DNA of 64,000 nt from TMP-24 sp046348855 (GTDB lineage: Bacteria; Pseudomonadota; Alphaproteobacteria; Rhodobacterales; Rhodobacteraceae), in contig JAXMDK010000010.1 of NCBI GenBank assembly GCA_046348855.1, positions 1 through 64,000 on the forward strand, read 5' to 3'. Every line of letters starts with the position of its first letter. The stretch's first letter is position 1. The position numbers and the translations under genes are program-made. Below, one piece after another: positions 59,934 through 64,000 of the stretch. The notes under the pieces were generated by a model. It was not told where the DNA came from. It did not search any database and saw nothing but the letters and a program-made list of their open reading frames with translations.

Positions 59934-61139
59934 TGTTCCGCCTCAGCCACTACATGCACGAACTGGTCGCCCCGACCGCGCCGCGCCAGCGGTCCGGGCC
60001 GGTGAAGCCGGTGGTGATCTGGAACCTGACCCGGACCTGCAACCTGCGCTGCCGCCACTGCTACACGACCAGCGCCGACGTGCCCTTTCCGGGTGAACTC
60101 ACGCACGAACAGGCGCTGGCGGTGCTGGACGATCTGGCCGGTTTCGGCATTCCGGCGCTGATCCTGTCGGGGGGCGAGCCGCTGTCGCGGTTCGACTTCT
60201 TCCCGCTGGCCGAACGGGCGCGGGAGCTCGGGTTCCGCCACCTGTCGCTGTCGGCCAACGGCACGAAGGTCGCCGACCATATCGACCATCGCCGGTCTGG
60301 GCTTCGATTACGTGGGGATCTCGCTCGACGGGATCGGGGCGATGAACGACTGGTTCCGGGGGATGGATGGCGCATATCAGGCGGCGCTGGACGGCGTGCG
60401 CGCCTGCAAGGCGCGCGGCGTCAAGGTCGGCCTGCGCTTTACGCTGACCGAAGACAACGCCCGTTTCCTGCCGCAGATGATCGACCTGTGCGAGGCCGAG
60501 GGAGTGGACAAGTTCTATCTGTCGCATCTGGTCTATGCCGGCCGCGGCGACAAGAACCGCGGCGAGGATGCCGAACATGCCCGCACCCGCCGGGCGATGG
60601 ACCTGCTGATCGACCGGGCCTGGCGGGCGGTGACCGAGGATCGGCCGCTGGAGATCGTGACCGGCAACAACGATGCCGACGCGGTATGGTTCCTGCAGTG
60701 GGTGCGGCGCAATTTCGACGCCGGACGCGCCGCCCATGTCGAGGCGCACCTGAAGGCCTGGGGTGGCAATTCCTCGGGCCTCGGGGTGGCGAACATCGAC
60801 CCGCAGGGCAAGGTGCATCCCGATACTTACTGGTCGGACTATACGGTGGGCAGCGTCAAGGCCGTGCCCTTCTCCACCCTCTGGACCGGGGATGACCCGA
60901 TGCTGGCCCAGTTGCGCCAACGCCCCCGCCCGCTGAAGGGCCGTTGCGGGGCCTGCGCCTTCCAGGCGGTCTGCGGCGGCAACACCCGCATCCGGGCGCT
61001 GCAAGTCTCGGGCGATCCCTGGGCCGAGGACCCGGCCTGTTATCTCACCAATGCCGAAATCGGCGTGGAGGAGGCCCCGCGCCTTGGTGTCACGCCCTTC
61101 CGGGGAAAGAGCCATGATCCGGCCCATCATTTTCTTTAG
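59933..61139 (+). pseudogene. nirJ: NirJ, radical SAM heme d1 biosynthesis protein, frameshifted
   Basis: The first frame (59933 to about 60287) encodes the N-terminus and the radical SAM site CNLRCRHC at about residues 32-39, then SANGTKVADHID. The second frame (about 60288 to 61139) continues with IAGLGFDYVGISLDGIGAMN and the C-terminal SPASM cysteines (RCGACAFQAVCGG). Two bases are missing or one is extra near 60287. NirJ replaces two propionates with oxo groups in heme d1. If real, this shift would stop d1 synthesis and nitrite reduction; all other nir genes are intact, so an error in the sequence is likely. Confidence 0.85.
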
Positions 61140-62661
61140 CCTGGCTTTGGCCGCCCCGGCCCTTGCCGCGCCCGACGCGACGAAGATTTATGCCGACCAA
61201 TGTGCCGCCTGCCATGCGCCAACGCGCCTGGGCGGTGCCGGCCCCGCGCTGATTCCCGAGACCATCGGCAAGATGAAGCCTGATGCCGTTGCCGCGACCA
61301 TCGCCAAGGGCCGGCCGATGACCCAGATGCCGGCCTTCGCCGACCGGCTGTCGCCCGACGACATCGCCGCGCTGGCCGCCTATGTCGCCGGGCCGCTGCC
61401 CGATGCCCCGGTCTGGACCGAAACGGAAATTGCTGCCTCGCGCAGTCTGAACCCCGATTACCACCCCGCCGCCGCGCCGGTCTTCAAGGCCGATCCGATG
61501 AATATCACGCTGGTGGTCGAGACCGGCGACCATCATGTTTCGGTGCTGGATGGCGACACGTTCGCGGTGCTCGACCGTTTTGCCACGCCCTACGCCGTGC
61601 ATGGCGGGCCGAAGTTTTCCCATGACGGGCGCTATGTCTTCATCATGTCGCGCGATGGCTGGGTGCAGAAATACGATATCTGGTCGCTGCAAGAGGTCGG
61701 CCGTGTCCGCGCCGGGATCAACAGCCGCAACATCGCGATGAGCCGCGATGGCGACTATCTGGCGGTAGCCAACTACCTGCCGTCGACGCTGACCATCCTG
61801 CGGGCCGACGACCTGACCGTCGCCAAGGTGATCCCGGTGGCGGGGGCGGACGGGACGCCCTCGCGCGTTTCGGCGGTCTATCAGGCGCCGGATCGCAACT
61901 CTTTCGTGCTGGCCCTCAAGGACGTGCCCGAGATCTGGGAGATCACCACCGATCCGAACGGCGGCCCCTATCCCGAAGGCTTCGTCCACAGCTACGAAGC
62001 CGGCATGTCCGAGGCGCTGGTCAGCCAGAAGGGGCTTTTCGCCCGCCGCCGCATCCAGATTTCGGCGCCCCTGGACGATTTCTTCTTCGACCACGGTTAT
62101 CGCAACCTGATCGGCGCCAACCGGCAGGGCGAAACCGGCGTGGTCGTCAACCTCGACGTCGGGCGCGAGATCGCCACCCTGCCGCTGCCGGGGATGCCGC
62201 ACCTGGGGTCGGGCATCAGCTGGATGCGCGACGGGCACCGGGTCATGGCGGTGCCGCACCTGAACCAGGGGATGATTTCGGTCATCGACATGGAAAACTG
62301 GAAACTGATCCAGACCATCCAGACCTCGGGTCCCGGCTTCTTCCTGCGCAGTCACGACAACACGCCCTACCTTTGGGCCGATGTCTTCACCGGCCCGCAC
62401 AAGGGCGAGATGCACATCATCGACAAGCAGACGCTGAAGGTCGTCAAGGTGCTGACGCCCGAGCCGGGCAAGACCGTCGCCCATACCGAATTCACCAAAG
62501 ACGGGCGCTATGCGCTGGTGTCGGTCTGGGAAGACGACGGCGCGGTGATTATCTTTGACGCGAAAACGCTGGAGGAGGTGAAGCGCCTGCCGATGCGCAA
62601 GCCTTCGGGGAAATACAATGTCTGGAACAAGATCACCTTCGAAGACGGAACCAGTCACTAG
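61114..62661 (+). CDS. nirN: NirN, c-type cytochrome heme d1 dehydrogenase
   Basis: A 515-residue periplasmic protein like NirS: signal peptide (PALA-AP), a cytochrome c domain with CAACH at about 28-32, and an eight-bladed d1-type propeller. NirN oxidises dihydro-heme d1 in the last step before insertion in NirS. ATG 61114 overlaps the nirJ 3'-end by 26 bases. Confidence 0.93.
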   Translation: MIRPIIFFSLALAAPALAAPDATKIYADQCAACHAPTRLGGAGPALIPETIGKMKPDAVAATIAKGRPMTQMPAFADRLSPDDIAALAAYVAGPLPDAPVWTETEIAASRSLNPDYHPAAAPVFKADPMNITLVVETGDHHVSVLDGDTFAVLDRFATPYAVHGGPKFSHDGRYVFIMSRDGWVQKYDIWSLQEVGRVRAGINSRNIAMSRDGDYLAVANYLPSTLTILRADDLTVAKVIPVAGADGTPSRVSAVYQAPDRNSFVLALKDVPEIWEITTDPNGGPYPEGFVHSYEAGMSEALVSQKGLFARRRIQISAPLDDFFFDHGYRNLIGANRQGETGVVVNLDVGREIATLPLPGMPHLGSGISWMRDGHRVMAVPHLNQGMISVIDMENWKLIQTIQTSGPGFFLRSHDNTPYLWADVFTGPHKGEMHIIDKQTLKVVKVLTPEPGKTVAHTEFTKDGRYALVSVWEDDGAVIIFDAKTLEEVKRLPMRKPSGKYNVWNKITFEDGTSH

Positions 62662-62875
62662 GTTTTCCTGGCGGCTGGCGCTGATCCTCTGGCCGTTTGC
62701 GGCCGGGGCCGTTGCGATCAACCTGTTCATGCTGGGACTGATCGGGACCTGGCTGGGCCTGCCCGCCCTGTCGCCGGTCGCTACCCTGTGGCTGTCGCTG
62801 CCCCTGAGCCTGCCGGCGACCTGGGCGGCGACGCGCTGGGTCCGACGCCTGATCGACGAGGCCGAGGCGACATGA
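62618..62875 (+). CDS. Small membrane protein downstream of nirN
   Basis: An 85-residue protein with two hydrophobic helices (about 18-42 and 48-70) and a charged C-terminus. I do not recognise a family. The only ATG lies 44 bases inside nirN; a shorter non-ATG start is possible. Its stop overlaps the Dnr/Nnr box of the next gene. The location suggests a denitrification-linked role. Confidence 0.6.
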   Translation: MSGTRSPSKTEPVTRFSWRLALILWPFAAGAVAINLFMLGLIGTWLGLPALSPVATLWLSLPLSLPATWAATRWVRRLIDEAEAT

Positions 62876-62885
62876 CTTAAGTCAA
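62872..62885. promoter_or_regulatory. Nnr/Dnr box upstream of the cytochrome c gene
   Basis: ATGAC-TTAA-GTCAA differs from the norC and nirS boxes by one outer base; TGACTTAAGTCA within it is a perfect palindrome. It lies 77 bases before the cytochrome gene and overlaps the stop of the preceding small gene. Confidence 0.7.
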
Positions 62886-62961
62886 GGCACACCCCGGGAT
62901 TCCCGGGCAGAGAAGCGCCGAGGCGCCGGGCCGTTCGGCGCCGCGACCAAGAGGACAACCG

Positions 62962-63366
62962 ATGAAAAGCCTGATCATTGCGGCCTGCCTTGCCGCGGTT
63001 TCCCTGCCCGCCTTTGCCGCCGATCCGGCGAACGGCGAAAAACTGTTCAACCAGTGCAAATCCTGCCATTCGATCACCAAGGCCGACGGTACGGCGGTGG
63101 TGAAGGGCGGCAAGATCGGCCCGAATCTCTGGGGCGTGGTTGGCCGGGCGGTGGGCTCCGAGGCGGACTACAAATACGGCGATTCGCTCAAGGAAGCCGG
63201 CGAGCATGGCGCGGTCTGGGACGAGGCTGCGGTGGCGGCCTGGGTCGCCGATCCGACCGGCTGGCTGAACGGCAAGCTCGGCAAGACCGACGCGAAGACC
63301 AAGATGACCTTCAAGCTGAAGTCCGGCGGCGAGGATGTTGCGGCCTGGCTGGCAACGCAGAAGTGA
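62962..63366 (+). CDS. Class I soluble cytochrome c (c2/c550-type)
   Basis: A 134-residue periplasmic cytochrome c with signal peptide (PAFA-AD). Heme site CKSCH at about 32-36, then KIGPNLWGVVGR, and an axial Met in TKMTFKL near residue 112, as in cytochromes c550 and c2. It is a natural electron donor for NirS and NorC, and its own Dnr/Nnr box supports induction during denitrification. A ribosome site (AGAGGA) precedes the ATG. Confidence 0.92.
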   Translation: MKSLIIAACLAAVSLPAFAADPANGEKLFNQCKSCHSITKADGTAVVKGGKIGPNLWGVVGRAVGSEADYKYGDSLKEAGEHGAVWDEAAVAAWVADPTGWLNGKLGKTDAKTKMTFKLKSGGEDVAAWLATQK

Positions 63367-63374
63367 CCGGCGCG

Positions 63375-63393
63375 GCGGGAGGCTTCCTCCCGC
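63375..63393. terminator. Hairpin after the cytochrome c gene
   Basis: GCGGGAGG and CCTCCCGC form an 8-base-pair stem with loop CTT, 8 bases after the stop codon. A short T-run appears a few bases on. Probable terminator or transcript stabiliser. Confidence 0.55.
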
Positions 63394-63415
63394 CCGCCTT
63401 TGCGGCGCCGGCGCC

Positions 63416-64000
63416 ATGACCTTCTGGCGCCATCCCTCGGGCCTGCTCATCGCCTCGGCCGGGGCCTCGGCCCTGGGGTTGCCGCTGGCGCTGTCCTGTG
63501 CCCGCGATCCGGTGACTGCGCATCTGGCACTGGGGTTTGACGGCATGGCCGGGGCGGCGGTCTCCGGCTATCTCGCGGGGGTGATCGGCCATTGGTCGGG
63601 CGGCCGCCGGCCGCTGCTGCCCGGCCCGCTGCTGGCGGCGCTGTGGCTGGCGGGCGAGGCCGGGCTGCTGGCCGGGCACCCCGGGGTCGTGGTGTTGCAG
63701 GCGCTGGCGGGGCTGGCCATCGCCCTGCCGGTCCTGACCGCGCCCGGTGTGACGCTGGTGCACCGGGCGATGTCGATGGCGCCGCTGGCGCTGATCGTTC
63801 TGCTGGTCGCCGCCCCCGTCGCCCCGGCCGATGCCATTCTGGCCCCCATTGCGCTGATCCTGTGGGTCGGCGGTCGGGCCTTGCCGGCATTCCTCGCGGC
63901 CGAGGCCGAGCGGCGCGGCCTGGTGCCCTCCGATCCCCCGCCCCCGGCGCCGGCGGTCGTGCTGGCGGTGCTTGGCGCGGTCTGGCCGCCGGCGCTGGTT
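63416..64000 (+). CDS. NnrS-like membrane protein, N-terminal part, cut by window end
   Basis: An open frame of 195 codons that runs off the right edge. It is strongly hydrophobic with at least five helices and starts MTFWRHPSGLLIASAGASALG. The FDGMAGAAVSGYLAGVIGHWSGGRRPLLPG segment resembles the loop after helix 2 in NnrS (compare GYGGAALAGFFMTAVPNWTGAKG of the gene at 50574). It is probably a distant NnrS-like protein involved in NO tolerance, but the histidines of the N-terminal WHSHE motif are not seen. Confidence 0.6.
   Translation, partial: MTFWRHPSGLLIASAGASALGLPLALSCARDPVTAHLALGFDGMAGAAVSGYLAGVIGHWSGGRRPLLPGPLLAALWLAGEAGLLAGHPGVVVLQALAGLAIALPVLTAPGVTLVHRAMSMAPLALIVLLVAAPVAPADAILAPIALILWVGGRALPAFLAAEAERRGLVPSDPPPPAPAVVLAVLGAVWPPALV

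Noticed and set aside
61090..63546. Long minus-strand frame opposite nirN and the cytochrome c gene
   Set aside because: Antisense of conserved genes; no motif or plausible start.
1..64000. CRISPR arrays, tRNA or rRNA genes
   Set aside because: No regular direct repeats with spacers and no recognisable tRNA or rRNA segments were found on either strand.

Overview
The window is very GC-rich with strongly G/C-ended codons. Its gene content (NirS-type nir cluster with nirI and nirX, norCBQDEF, narHJI, FtrABCD iron uptake, many ABC transporters) points to a chromosomal stretch of a denitrifying alphaproteobacterium of the Rhodobacter/Paracoccus group. I see no rRNA, tRNA, CRISPR array, phage gene or transposase.

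Layout. (1) 1-3616: end of a nitrate reductase operon (narH tail, narJ, narI), then a parvulin-type isomerase, a DUF2478 protein and mogA for molybdopterin. (2) 3636-8286: two divergent LysR/oxidoreductase pairs and a DeoR-family regulator. (3) 8301-24517: a large catabolic island for what looks like a quaternary or N-methylated amine. It holds a glycine-betaine/choline-type ABC transporter, two choline-kinase-like phosphotransferases, two sarcosine/dimethylglycine-dehydrogenase-like flavoproteins, two inositol-monophosphatase-like phosphatases, a xylose-isomerase-like TIM barrel protein, a DeoR regulator and a MocR-type regulator. (4) 24526-33255: a LysR regulator divergent from an arginase-family/SDR/SDR/deacetylase/NitT-TauT ABC/GMC oxidase operon, probably for a nitrogenous compound. 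(5) 33390-38921: a polar-amino-acid-type ABC transporter with a GntR/UTRA regulator, BtpA-family protein, ureidoglycolate-lyase-like cupin and PfkB kinase, preceded by a perfect palindromic operator. (6) 39008-40225: a WYL-domain gene and a scar of gene fragments, including a piece of a second ProV-type ATPase gene. (7) 40343-43436: the FtrABCD ferrous iron uptake operon. (8) 43511-64000: a Dnr-type regulator, norCBQDEF, nirX-nnrS-nirI, nirSECF(DL)GHJN, a small membrane protein, a cytochrome c and the start of a second NnrS-like gene.

The denitrification genes form one coordinated block. Three matches to the Nnr/Dnr form of the FNR box (TTAAC-N4-GTCAA) lie in front of norC, between nirI and nirS, and in front of the cytochrome c gene. 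The nearby Crp/Fnr regulator is the obvious candidate to bind them. Nitrate reductase (nar), nitrite reductase with its heme d1 pathway (nir) and nitric oxide reductase (nor) are all represented; no nos genes are visible.

Several genes carry apparent frameshifts: the ABC permease at 12.35 kb, the MocR regulator (two), the WYL gene, the oxidoreductase remnant at 39.8 kb and nirJ. Most are explained by one base missing from a run of G or C, so sequencing error is a serious alternative to real gene decay.
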